A stretch of 64,000 nt of DNA from Phytomonas francai. Lineage: Eukaryota; Euglenozoa; Kinetoplastea; Trypanosomatida; Trypanosomatidae. Position numbers and translations under genes: made by a program. This document shows, in pieces, positions 28,714-38,878 of this stretch (position 1 is its first letter; each line of letters begins with the position of its first letter). The stretch is taken from NCBI GenBank assembly GCA_001766655.1, contig MJCC01000012.1, positions 525,947 to 589,946 of the forward strand, read 5' to 3'. The notes below the pieces were generated by a model that did no database searches, was not told the origin of the DNA, and worked only from the letters and a program-made list of their open reading frames with translations.

Positions 28714-31371
28714 TCACTCCGCGGCGATGGTGATTCGCACGTCTTCCAAAAGCGCTTGCCATGCGGCTTCAGGTATCGTAGCGAAAAAACTCTCGATTCC
28801 CTTCTCCACTTGTGGGGCCTGCAGCGCCATGTGGCGTCGTCGTTGTCTATCCCAGAGCTCCAGCACTTCTCGGAGGTCTCGCATCAATGCTTGTTTTTTA
28901 TATTGGTTTCCGGCACATCCCCACAGACGTAAACCACGAAGTCGAAGTTTCACGTACATCCTCACACACCACAACACTTCCTGCACACGCGCAGGAATCT
29001 CGACCACTTCTCCCATCGAGGAAGGGCATGTACCACTCTCTTTGATCACTGTATCAGCACTAAGCGTATTCCACCGCAATAACTCAAGCGCCAACTCACT
29101 TGCCCCATCACATGGTTTGGCGTAGCGCTCGATCAGCTGAATGCTCCACCTGCTTGGCGTTTGCGATGTTGACTGTTCGGGTAGGTCGCACGTATCGGAA
29201 TTCCAGGAAGGTGTTCGTCTTTTATCATGTTGAAGTGCGTAGATGCGAAGAGCTACGAGAGCTGCGTTCGCGGTACTAGCCACAAGTTGGCGCCGCAGCA
29301 TGTAAAGAATGAGATAAAGAGTTGTGGTATGGTTAGGGCCCATGGCGGCCCTAGCTGGAGCAAAAATAGGGTCCATATTAATGCGCTCACTGAGCTCATT
29401 TTCTGGCGAGCTGAAGTCTGTCTCACCGTCTAAGTGGATACGCAAGAGAGCCTCATTAAAATAGTTGACCCCTGGCATTTCCATGCGTCTGTAATGACTA
29501 TGCCGCTGTGACGAACCGCTAAGACTCTTCGTACCGCTCACAGTTTCACCTTGGTAGGTGCTCACCTGATATTTGGCCTGCAGGTCTTCTGCTGGTACAG
29601 TCACTTTAACCCTATTCTGAGATGTGTCGTCACTGATGGTCTCTGACAGATTCTCAAGAACACTATATATACTTTTTCTGCTTTCCTGCGCAATCTCGTG
29701 CTTGCCATCAATGCGGGCTGGAGTGGTGGTAGGGTGAAATCCCTGAGATAATCGATAAATTTTATACGGTAGAGTAATGCCCCGTTGAGCTAACAGGGCA
29801 GATTTCTCATAAGACTGCAGCACGATTTCGTAATCGTTCACACTTGCCGTCGACGCATCTAGATCCAAAAAATCACTATTCCCGCTCTCCCGATGCCGCT
29901 CTGCGATAAGGAGAAAGCTATTGTACAATTTATCTATCAGTCTCAGCGCCGCATGTTTATCCCTTCGGCTTTGACGTACCGCCGTCAGGGAATCAATAGT
30001 CACCTGGAGCGCAATATTTTTTTTCTTGGGGCCCTTTGACTCGCGATGGCGCCACGACCACAAGAGGGGCAAACAGGTCTGTGAGGGGTCTATGCAATGC
30101 ACAATGAATGGCGCGAATGCCAAGCGGGAATTGTCATCTTCCTCTACAACAGGTGGCATAGTGGAGAACGAGGTTACACTATCGTAAGCATATTTACTAG
30201 CAACTTGGCGCCTGGAAGCACGGATGATTCGCTCTTCCAGGCTCCCATCTTCATTGACAGCCTCATCGTCGTCTGACCACGGTTCCATGCCACCTCCCGC
30301 TTGCGGAACCACTACTGTGTCATTGGCAGGGAGAGGCACCTTCCTTTCCGTATCCATCCCCTCAGTTGAAGACTCCTTTTTTGCATTGCATTGGTATTGA
30401 GCTTGGAAGATCGCGGGGTTCAATTCGAAAGTTCTCGCCACGCCTTGAACCAGCAATGGATGCCAGCGCACCCGACACGCGTTTCCCGACACCACACAAT
30501 ACCGCTGCAGCACTTCCTTCAGTTCCGTGTGCAGGATACCCCCATCGCCGTGGGTGCCCAGTCCCTGCAAAAGCGAAAGCAATCGGCACCGTAGGAGCCG
30601 CATTACAGATGCACACACCACCGTTTCGGCCTCCAACGACAGACACCCGACATACCCTGTTGAGTAGATACAAAGGAACGCATTGCTGCACACCTTCATC
30701 ACCTTTTCCAAGGATAGGGTAGGCGAAAAAAGCGCGGCTCCAGGTGCTCCAATGTGGGCCGGCCTCGGCCAGTTGTCCCATATCTCGTCAACAAAGGGAG
30801 TCGTAACACACAGCTCTAACGGCACTATCACTTCCTCAACATCACCGTCCTCCTCCTCCTCCTCCTCCTCCGTGCCCCTATCCGGCGTCTGCCCCAAATT
30901 TTCCCTATGACCACGTTTTTCGTTCACCAATTCCAACTGAGTGTTGAGTTCAAGACTATCACCAGGCTCAGGCGTCTCTTCTGCCTGAGGAATATGTGAA
31001 TGCAATGACGGAACCGATGGTCTGCCATCAGTACGCAGATCGTTTCTATCAGCCTGAAACTCCTTCCTCATTTGTGCGATGTCCTCCTCTGTCAACATCA
31101 ACATCTCAGCATGACCACCTCCCTCTTCATTGTGCACATAAGGTTCCTCGCGATATTTTATACCGTTAATCACAAAGGTTGGCGGAGCATCATCACGCTT
31201 GCCTTTTTCGCATGTTTTGCTCGACTTGGGAGGCCGGGAGGCACGTTTTGTTGGCGTCTCTGTAGCATCAGAATTGAAGCGCTGCGTATGAGCTTTAGTA
31301 GACTCTGTATTTCTCAAGCCATTGCTATCTGTGTTAAAAACAGGCAACAAACGCAACCTTACGAGAAGCAT
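28714..31371 (-). CDS. Conserved-looking protein of unknown function, 885 residues, possible mitochondrial import signal
   Basis: No family recognised. The first 15 residues (MLLVRLRLLPVFNTD) are basic and hydrophobic, followed by TQRFNSDATETPTKRASR, compatible with a mitochondrial presequence. A low-complexity run of glutamates (around residues 165-180) is encoded by a GAG repeat at 30852-30870. The C-terminal half is richer in ordered sequence: NYFNEALLRIHLDGE, TTTLYLILYMLRRQLVASTANAALVALRIYALQHDKR (helical, cut here into two repeats' worth of helix), and a basic C-terminal helix pair ending in WQALLEDVRITIAAE. Codon use and composition match its neighbours and the frame is long and uninterrupted, so it is a real gene. 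A mitochondrial ribosome or RNA-processing role is possible but not shown. Confidence 0.85.
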   Translation of the reverse strand: MLLVRLRLLPVFNTDSNGLRNTESTKAHTQRFNSDATETPTKRASRPPKSSKTCEKGKRDDAPPTFVINGIKYREEPYVHNEEGGGHAEMLMLTEEDIAQMRKEFQADRNDLRTDGRPSVPSLHSHIPQAEETPEPGDSLELNTQLELVNEKRGHRENLGQTPDRGTEEEEEEEDGDVEEVIVPLELCVTTPFVDEIWDNWPRPAHIGAPGAALFSPTLSLEKVMKVCSNAFLCIYSTGYVGCLSLEAETVVCASVMRLLRCRLLSLLQGLGTHGDGGILHTELKEVLQRYCVVSGNACRVRWHPLLVQGVARTFELNPAIFQAQYQCNAKKESSTEGMDTERKVPLPANDTVVVPQAGGGMEPWSDDDEAVNEDGSLEERIIRASRRQVASKYAYDSVTSFSTMPPVVEEDDNSRLAFAPFIVHCIDPSQTCLPLLWSWRHRESKGPKKKNIALQVTIDSLTAVRQSRRDKHAALRLIDKLYNSFLLIAERHRESGNSDFLDLDASTASVNDYEIVLQSYEKSALLAQRGITLPYKIYRLSQGFHPTTTPARIDGKHEIAQESRKSIYSVLENLSETISDDTSQNRVKVTVPAEDLQAKYQVSTYQGETVSGTKSLSGSSQRHSHYRRMEMPGVNYFNEALLRIHLDGETDFSSPENELSERINMDPIFAPARAAMGPNHTTTLYLILYMLRRQLVASTANAALVALRIYALQHDKRRTPSWNSDTCDLPEQSTSQTPSRWSIQLIERYAKPCDGASELALELLRWNTLSADTVIKESGTCPSSMGEVVEIPARVQEVLWCVRMYVKLRLRGLRLWGCAGNQYKKQALMRDLREVLELWDRQRRRHMALQAPQVEKGIESFFATIPEAAWQALLEDVRITIAAE

Positions 31372-31976
31372 TACGAAGGAAAATCCCTTGTTTCCCCCCG
31401 CTGTTCTAGATCCCTTGTTATTTACACAATATAGGGGAACTTAGACTGGCTTGCACTTTATAATCATACGAATCGACATAAAGAAGAAAATGTGGGCAAA
31501 AAAAAGGACAGGTGAGAAGAATGAATTAACCCCTACTCCAAAAAAAATTCCCCCACCTCCACAAACTCCTATTCTCATCAATAAAAGAGTAAAAATGTAC
31601 GACTATATGCGCAGTGTCAAGGAATCTGTTACCTTATTCGCATTAGTTTCATTATTTCATTGCCTTAAATTGTCTCAATTCGATTGTTACAATTAATTAA
31701 CGCCAGACGAACAAATATATTTACCAGAGACAACAAATCTCCCTTTTACTCTTCCAGCATGACTATTTATGTCTATTTGCCTAACATAACACATCATAAA
31801 CAGTATAAATGTGGAACAGCATTGATAGTTGAGGTGATGAATGTTTATTTTTTTTACAACTTGCTGCGTGTTAGAGCTGTTTAAGCCCTCTTTTTGCAGA
31901 ACTCTACCTCGCCCCTTGGAGACTCAAAAAAAAATACGAAAGCAACTTGTGCTGCTTCTTGAGGGAAAAGTTATAT
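31372..31976. other. Intergenic, no gene seen
   Basis: AT-rich spacer between NOP56 and the 885-residue gene with a few short A runs. No structure recognised. Confidence 0.6.
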
Positions 31977-33407
31977 TTAACTAGACTCCTGCGAGACAGT
32001 TTCCCTCTTCCTCTTCTTAACCGTAGTGTCCACTGGGCTGTCTTCTAGCTGTCTCTTCTGTTTGCGCTCGCGACGCTGAAGGATGTGCTGATACTGCTCT
32101 AGAGCCTCTGCCATGGAAGCCTTATTGCTTGGTGGCTTGTTGCCCGTGTCGAAGAAGCTCAGACGCGCCTCCACTTGCTCTCGGAGCTTTTCGCCGAACA
32201 CAGTAGGTGGCTGCTCCATGAAGCAGTCAATGCGGCAGGCCAGTGCAGCCTTGTTTGCAAGATAACGTGATATCTTACCTCGGTTATCCTTTGTAGCGCG
32301 TTGGATGAAGGAGGAGTGGAATATCAAGCCATATTTGGGGGTGTTGCCTTTGCGCTTCTTAAGCGCCCGGAACAATGCCTTCTCCGCACCTAGGATTTGA
32401 ATGGTACTAGCCGGGGATTTGGCAAGATTTGTGAGGGAACCGGCCTTTGAGATGAGCTTAGCGCCGATGTTTTGGCCAATGAGCTGCGTCAGGTTTGGTG
32501 CCACAAGCATCATCTTATCCACTAGGTACTGCGCAAGACCTCCGCGATACTCACCAAGCGAGACAACGCGCTTGGCAAACGTGCGGAAGCAGTCCCAGTC
32601 CACCTCGGCCATGTCACCGCCCATAGAGGTGGCTGCCTTTTCATACACGCGCGCTGCCAGCGCTTCGTCGCCTTCGAGTATCTCGCTGATCGCCACCTTT
32701 ACCTCATCCGCGTCGCGCTCCTCCAGCGAGGAGCGGTTGCCTATGAACAATGCGATGGAGGAATACTTGAGCGGCTCTGGTACCTCTTTTGCGAGCTCAG
32801 GGAAGTGCCAGCCATACCACTCCTTCACGCGCATACCGAGCAGGTTCACCCCCTTATCCATATGCTCCGCGAGCGCCGAGGCCTGGATAATCATGTTGTC
32901 ACTCCGGTGCACGTTGAACTTGACTTTGTTGCGGGAGAAGGCGTGGCCGAGACCGCACTGCGCGCGTGGGATGTCGCCCCCCTCGTGCTCCGGCAGAAGC
33001 TTCTCGGCGTGCAGGCGGACGCAGCGGCAGAGCTCGGTCACGGCCTCATTGCAGACCACCGGGTACTGCAGCTGCTCGTGAATCGCGCTCCCGAGTTTGG
33101 GGTCCTGCACGCCGAGCTCCCACCTCGCCTCCCCCTTTGCCGCTTTCTTCGCGAGCGCCGTGGTGAGGAAACGGCTGAGAAAGGCGCTCATCAGGCCCTC
33201 GGAGACGCACACGGCGTCCCCGAGAGCGTTCTCCGGCGACTCAAAGGGCGCAAAGGACACGAGCTTCACCCATGGGGAAAAGGTGACAAATTTCTGGAGA
33301 TCCTTCTGGAGGGACACATTATCAGCGCCAATCTCTTCCGTCGTGAGAACCTTGAAGATGCTGTAACCGGTGGGCGACTCGTACAGTAAGTAAAGGACCT
33401 TTGACAT
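31977..33407 (-). CDS. NOP56: NOP56, box C/D snoRNP core protein
   Basis: A 476-residue NOP56, which with NOP58, fibrillarin and SNU13 forms the snoRNP that 2'-O-methylates rRNA in the nucleolus. The N-terminal NOP5NT domain starts MSKVLYLLYESPTGYSIFKV. The NOSIC part has GLGHAFSRNKVKFNVHRSDNM and LLGMRVKEWYGWHFPEL. The Nop domain carries VAPNLTQLIGQNIGAKLISK, AGSLTNLAKSPASTIQILG, NTPKYGLIFHSSFI and GKISRYLANKAALACRIDCF. NOP56 rather than NOP58 is favoured by the NTPKYGLIFHSSFI and SRYLANKAALACRIDCF wording. The C-terminus is lysine/arginine rich (KKRKRE), typical of this family, though short. ATG at 33407 is the only reasonable start. Complete and intact. Confidence 0.95.
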   Translation of the reverse strand: MSKVLYLLYESPTGYSIFKVLTTEEIGADNVSLQKDLQKFVTFSPWVKLVSFAPFESPENALGDAVCVSEGLMSAFLSRFLTTALAKKAAKGEARWELGVQDPKLGSAIHEQLQYPVVCNEAVTELCRCVRLHAEKLLPEHEGGDIPRAQCGLGHAFSRNKVKFNVHRSDNMIIQASALAEHMDKGVNLLGMRVKEWYGWHFPELAKEVPEPLKYSSIALFIGNRSSLEERDADEVKVAISEILEGDEALAARVYEKAATSMGGDMAEVDWDCFRTFAKRVVSLGEYRGGLAQYLVDKMMLVAPNLTQLIGQNIGAKLISKAGSLTNLAKSPASTIQILGAEKALFRALKKRKGNTPKYGLIFHSSFIQRATKDNRGKISRYLANKAALACRIDCFMEQPPTVFGEKLREQVEARLSFFDTGNKPPSNKASMAEALEQYQHILQRRERKQKRQLEDSPVDTTVKKRKRETVSQESS

Positions 33408-35821
33408 GATTTCGGATATGCTTAAAAATATATCAGCGAAATGGATATTCTGTCGCTTTTAATTAATTTTAGAAATGTCGTAACTAAGGCTTTAAACTTT
33501 TCTTAGAAGTGAGATAAAAAATGGTGCAGAAAGAAACGATTATCTTAAACTGATACGCTCCCGTATCTCAAGATGCCTACAGCACAATCTTTGGGGTTTA
33601 ACCGAAAATAAAAAGCAATTCATGTATCTATATGCATATGCATATATAGATATAGATATAGATATATGTTCCTTAGGTCGCAAATGCTTCGTGGTCTGTT
33701 TGTAACAAATGCACTCATTCATCACCCTCTCGACATTCACCGATATAATAAAGCAAAAAAAAAAGATAAAAATATATTGTATCGCAGCCGCGGGCGCATA
33801 ACATGGGTCACCAGCGATGTACCTAGCGAAGAGCTTCCTAACATAGGCTTCACCAAGCCAGACTGCACACCTGTGAGTTGGTCAAAACGGATCACGGCGT
33901 AGTCCTGTACACGAGAGTTAGTCTAGAGCAATTGCATAGCTATACAGGAACCTGACTTTACTCTTAAATGGTCGACTGTTCACGAATCTCTGACTACTAA
34001 AAAATTCGCCTGCGTGAGTTTTTATTCCTCATCTGGTGATCATAAAGGAAAGCTTACGCTTTAGTGAGTCGTGATTGCAACAAAATCAGATCAACTGGAA
34101 GGCAAAAGCCCAACCAAAATTTGTGACTAGTTTTTTTTTTACTAATGCTTCCTTTGCGCATACCAATAAAGAGAAAGGAGCTGCACAGAAGAGAAACATA
34201 AACCTTACCACAGAGATAATGAGAACGATTCTATCTTTATTTTCTTAAACGGGACCACTTGAACATTATATCGGGATAAAAACACGCTCATTTAGATATT
34301 ATCACCTCCTCCTGTCTCGATAAACATTCACAGGCACACGGGCACACACGATTATTGGAGACGATATATATGGAAAGGAGTAAATAACTTAACATCTAGA
34401 ACTCGAATCCTTTCTTGAGATACCCTTCCTTACCTTTATAGGTATACATATAGCACAACCTAAGATTATATTCTTCTTGTCGTTACCACATACTGGTTGT
34501 ATCGACATGAGATGTTACAAGCACTTTTGACTTTCCCTCCATCGAGAAGGTAATTCGAATTAAATAACAAGTTCTAAATAGAGTTGTGCACATACGCACC
34601 AATAAATAAGTCAGATAAAAAGAAATGAAAATAAAGGATGCGTTTAGGATTCAGATCAAAGTGCTCCAAAGATCTGATAAATTCGGAACCTTTAGAGCTG
34701 TTAGATGTGCGTACTAAAAAAGATACTGTGGGAAACTCGAATAATTAAAAAAGATATCAACCAAATAAGTGCAGAATCAAAAAAGCTGCAGCCAAATAAG
34801 CATATAAAGAAAAGATATATATATAAGGCAAAAATAACAGACAACTGAACTCTATTCTGGAAGATTAGCATCCTTCTAAATTTAATACGTATCATCTCGA
34901 CTTTTTTATTCAAATCTCTTAAATACCTGACCAAAGGTCAATATATTTGCATTTCCTGACGAATTGTCGAAAAAATAAAAGCAGCATCGGGACGAACAAA
35001 GGTATTAGTACTAGTAATTAGACAAGAGGCTTATCTTATTCACACACTAAAGAATAGTATTTTCATAGATTTTTTTGAGCTTAATGAATGACAGTCATAT
35101 CGAAAATATTTCTGCAAAGAATTTAAACCTCAAAAAAAACTAGATGCCTTCCCTACTTGCCGCCACCCTCAGTACAATAACAAATATTCGTACATATATG
35201 CTCGCTAACACACACAGACACACACATGTATATATATATATATATATATATATACCGTAAAAAAAATTCTTACGATTTTGTTACATTTCTTAGAAGAGGG
35301 AAAATTGAGGACAAGGTTATATTGAGAGATAATCAAACCCGGTTCCTCTACATCATCAGTAGTATAAAATTTGAAACACATCAACCAGGTGCAGAACGAC
35401 ATAATAACCAAATAACACAAATAAGAGCAATTAAAAATTAGCAACCGGGCCCTGCAGACATTTTTTGCATGGAAGAGGGAGGGTAAATCCTTTCATTAGG
35501 ATCATCAAAGAAGGGAAAATTACAATTAACGACTAAAAAGTGAACTTTCTATGGGAAAATCGTATACAAATAAACTTTATGATCAGGGTGAAGCTAAGAC
35601 TAACGGGAAAGGAGCACTGATAAAGATAATTTAACTTCACTATAAAAAACGAGTCGATAATTCTGATTCTAAAGAGGTACATGAAAAATGCTCGCATATG
35701 AGTAAAGCATATTTAACGCATTGCTTATCCTATCCCACTCCCCTCCCGCTAAACGTCGACACACCACCACCTACAGGTGCATAAGGAACAATCAGTTTCC
35801 ATCGGCGCAACTTGTGTTCAA
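33408..35821. other. Gene-free stretch of 2.4 kb with one GC-richer island
   Basis: Mostly AT-rich with a GATA-like repeat at 33648-33667 and CA/TA microsatellites at 35209-35254. At 33780-33910 a GC-richer island is open on the minus strand (DYAVIRFDQLTGVQSGL...) without a start codon or upstream continuation. This may be a gene fragment. No other gene seen. Confidence 0.55.
35209..35254. repeat. CA/TA microsatellite
   Basis: Short CA repeat (with GA interruption) followed by a 26-base TA repeat. Confidence 0.9.
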
Positions 35822-37036
35822 TCACGACACGTTACCCATAACCTCCATTAGGCTATGCGTGCGCGGCACGTGATCAGCACCGATAGCGTTTTCGGCTTGC
35901 GCTGACGCGCGTTCACGTGTCCCCAAACTCCGTTTCCCCCGCAACGTATTAAAACGCTTGAGTTCCTCTAAAAACATGGAGTGCATTTCACTTACTTCTT
36001 CAATACTCTCATCAAAGTGAAAATGCGGGCTGAGACCTTCGCGGAGGTCGAGCGGATCAAAGAGAGGAGCAAAGTATGGGTGTTGTAACGCCTGCTCCGC
36101 GCTGATGCGCTTATTGGGATTAAATTCCAACATTTTTTTGATAAGATCAAGCGCCATCGGATCGGCAGTTGGGACTATTGTGTGCCATGGGCGTGCACGT
36201 AGATTGGAAAGAGAGTTATGCAAGTACTCTCGTGCTGAAGGTGAAGAGAAAGACACCACTTCCTCCATGTTGGGTGTACCAACCACCTCCACAATCTTAT
36301 TGAGCTGATTGTAGAAAGTTGAGCCACGAAATAGTGCCTTTCGGTTGAAAAGCTCCGCCATAACACAACCAGCCGACCACAAATCTACTAATTTCGTGAA
36401 ACCCTTGAATTGCATAACGAGTTCTGGTGCGCGGTACCAGCGATGTGTGACATAGTGCGTTTTGTTCGTGTCCGCAGTATCCTCCCGAGCGAGGTTAAAG
36501 TCACAGATGGTGATGTCATTGTTTTCCGATAGAAGGATGTTTCCAGGATGCAAGTCACGGTGGACTACGCCAGCTTCATGAAGAACATGCAGGCCCAAAA
36601 GGATGTGATACATGAAGAATTGTATGTGTTGAGGGGAGATTTGAATTCGCGGATCATGGATAACCTGAGCCAGATCGCTGTGCATCAGTTCCGTCACGAG
36701 ATATAGCTTGTGCTGATTCGGGCCCTTCAAATCTACAAAAATGTCCCGTAAACCCAGAATATTCGGGTGGTGGAAGTGATTCAACAACCGAATCTCGCGA
36801 AGCACACGTTTGCATAGAAACGAGTCGGACAGAATGTTCACGTTGTGGCCCTCCGACACAGTATCAAAAACGCGCTTAATGGCCACTGGCCGGCCCTCAC
36901 TATCAGTCCCAGCACACACGGCCCCATAGCTGCCGCTGCTGATAAATCGCTTGACAGTATAGGGGGACTGTGCATTCTGGAGCTCGACAATAAGATAACG
37001 CATTGCAGCCTCCCCTTTGGCTCTCATTGTGGACAT
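35822..37036 (-). CDS. Atypical MAP kinase with DFN and THY motifs
   Basis: A 404-residue CMGC-type kinase. Seen: glycine loop SGSYGAV (34-40), lysine in VAIKR (54), VVHRDLHPGN (158-166), DFN in place of DFG (179-181), activation motif THY (193-195), VTHRWYRAPE and VDLWSAGCVMAEL. Asp of DFN, the HRD Asp and the lysine are all kept, so activity is possible, although DFG glycine loss affects loop flexibility. The C-terminal FDPLDLREGLSPHFHFDES region resembles a MAPK common-docking tail. TxY with histidine is unusual; most trypanosomatid MAPKs have TDY. The longest frame begins with TTG; the ATG at 37036 follows a CAG by two bases. Start could also be the ATG 3 or 11 codons later, giving a shorter lead before the glycine loop. 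Confidence 0.9.
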   Translation of the reverse strand: MSTMRAKGEAAMRYLIVELQNAQSPYTVKRFISSGSYGAVCAGTDSEGRPVAIKRVFDTVSEGHNVNILSDSFLCKRVLREIRLLNHFHHPNILGLRDIFVDLKGPNQHKLYLVTELMHSDLAQVIHDPRIQISPQHIQFFMYHILLGLHVLHEAGVVHRDLHPGNILLSENNDITICDFNLAREDTADTNKTHYVTHRWYRAPELVMQFKGFTKLVDLWSAGCVMAELFNRKALFRGSTFYNQLNKIVEVVGTPNMEEVVSFSSPSAREYLHNSLSNLRARPWHTIVPTADPMALDLIKKMLEFNPNKRISAEQALQHPYFAPLFDPLDLREGLSPHFHFDESIEEVSEMHSMFLEELKRFNTLRGKRSLGTRERASAQAENAIGADHVPRTHSLMEVMGNVS

Positions 37037-37595
37037 TTCTGAAAACCGGTGGGGCAAACGATCTCTTTTTCTTAATGGTAACTAGACACAACGGCGTATA
37101 TAATATCAATGAAAAACTAATTATCCTACTAACGTTTTTTTTTGTTACTCTAAGGACTACCCTTAAATCTTCTTTTTTAAACACTTACCAAATCAAGAGT
37201 AAAAAAAATTTCGACGTTTCAAGACCATTAATTCGCTCGTTTCAACAAGATTTTTTTTACCTGCACACAAGCACGAAGGCGAAAAAAAATTGCAGATAAA
37301 CAAAATGTTCACAAAAAAGCTCTAGGAAACCTAACAATAATAATGAGATATTAATATGTGTTAGAGGTACAGGGAATAATGTATAAGCTTTGTAAGTGTG
37401 AGGCCCCTATATAATTGTAATTCGTACAATCCGAGGCGCAGACGGCATCGTAACTCACGACAGGGAATTTTAAGTTTTCGAATGGTAGTGTACCCCCCTT
37501 GCTCCCCATAAACACTTTTTTAAAAAGTAAAAACACATTGTTTTTAATAAAACTAATTTACATAATTATGCAACAACAAAGTCCTAAAGCTTCAT
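37037..37595. other. Intergenic, no gene seen
   Basis: AT-rich with many A and T runs; probable leader of the DFN kinase and 3' UTR of the MORN gene's upstream neighbour. Nothing recognised. Confidence 0.6.
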
Positions 37596-38204
37596 TTATT
37601 TACAAGCACATGCAGAGGGATCCAGTGCCGTTTGGGCTGTTTTAGTATAAATACGGTTTAGCCCTGGGCCAGTCCCGCAGTAGAAGATGCCCTTGAATAC
37701 CTGTCCATCTGCGTCAATATAAACACCGTTGCCGTGCATGCGATTTTGTCTCCATTCCCCATCATACCGGCTACCGTCTGCCCAACAGTAGATACCCTTG
37801 CCGTCGAAGCAACCGTCCCGAAAACCGCCTTCGTAAGAGCTCCCGGACTGCAGGAAGAACAAATGTCCGTGCCCATCCATTTTATCGTCCACCCAATCTC
37901 CCTCATACCGGATCTGTGGACTCGCATAAATTCCGTGGCCGTGCCGCACTACACGACCTACATGCGCGTGACCATTTGCATGGCCTCCATCCACGCCTGA
38001 GAACACGACTGAATGCGTGCTAGTTTTGCCATGGCTGCTAGATTGTGCATGCGTCGACTGTCGCACGCCGTCCATGTTTGTGTTCACAGGATAGCGCCGG
38101 ACACCTCCAGTGTAACGTGCACTTTCATTTTCATGAATTAGTGATCCTATCGAGTCTACAAACGCAGGTTCCTCGGGTTTTGACTCTTTTTTCTTGGCAG
38201 GCAT
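37596..38204 (-). CDS. MORN-repeat protein
   Basis: A 202-residue protein with a lysine-rich N-terminus (MPAKKKESKPEEP) and at least three clear MORN repeats in the second half. These are YEGDWVDDKMDGHGHLFF, YEGGFRDGCFDGKGIYCW and YDGEWRQNRMHGNGVYI, then a partial FKGIFYCGTGPG. A weaker GHGIYASPQI precedes them. MORN repeats form an extended beta ribbon used in membrane-cytoskeleton and axonemal proteins. The short size and lysine-rich head fit axonemal MORN proteins, but that is inference. The middle has an unusual His/Gly/Val-rich segment (GGHANGHAHVGRVVRHGHG). The open frame starts with TTG one codon before; ATG at 38204 is used. Confidence 0.88.
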   Translation of the reverse strand: MPAKKKESKPEEPAFVDSIGSLIHENESARYTGGVRRYPVNTNMDGVRQSTHAQSSSHGKTSTHSVVFSGVDGGHANGHAHVGRVVRHGHGIYASPQIRYEGDWVDDKMDGHGHLFFLQSGSSYEGGFRDGCFDGKGIYCWADGSRYDGEWRQNRMHGNGVYIDADGQVFKGIFYCGTGPGLNRIYTKTAQTALDPSACACK

Positions 38205-38878
38205 CAAGTTGTTCTTTACCTATTGAGACTACTGTCTGTAAAGCCCTTTTTTCTCCCGCAATAAAATAGTGAATCAAAAGCATCCTTACTAATACCATCA
38301 AGATATGTGAAGACCAACAATACCTGTGCATCACATTCAAGGAAAATAGAAAAATGAAAAGGGCACTACTTACCCCTTGCTTTAAAACGCCTGTCAGATA
38401 GCAAAATATAAGTAATTGCTAATGGGAAAAAATACTTCGTTAAAACAAACAAACTCCTTAAATACAATCGAATCTTCACAAACGTGCAACAGATGAAAGT
38501 TGAGGAGCACCATGAAAATAAGTAATGCAAATAGCAATTAGTGTTCAAAGAATAATAAATATACATGTTGTTGGAATAATATAATACCCACGTGCAGTAG
38601 TAGGCATCACATACGCTGGGGGGGGGGGGGGGGGGGGGGCAATAAACCATCCAGACTAGGTTTTTACATTTCTTCAGACTCATTTAAGAGTCATCGCCAA
38701 CTCGTCCTAAAGTCGCGATAACGTTTCTACAGAGCGATAGATCGGAGAGGGTGTGATATCACTACCAAAGGTGGTTCTACGCCTGCTGAGTAGACTATGA
38801 TGCAGGATTCAAATTGAAACATTGCGTAAGCCGGTGATCGTGTCCCTTCACAGAACCACTGCGCCCAACGCAGGGCTC
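38205..38878. other. Intergenic with a 22-base poly-G
   Basis: Holds the poly-G run at 38618-38639. The 38690-38878 part is less AT-rich and probably belongs to the 3' UTR of the 465-residue gene. No gene seen. Confidence 0.6.
38618..38639. repeat. Poly-G tract, 22 bases
   Basis: Longest homopolymer in the window; an open frame drawn across it is an artefact (poly-Pro on the minus strand). Confidence 0.95.

Noticed and set aside
34701..34934. 77-codon minus-strand frame resembling a membrane segment
   Set aside because: It starts with TTG and its hydrophobicity comes from T-rich DNA.
38366..38683. 105-codon minus-strand open frame
   Set aside because: It crosses the 22-base poly-G, giving an artificial poly-proline stretch.
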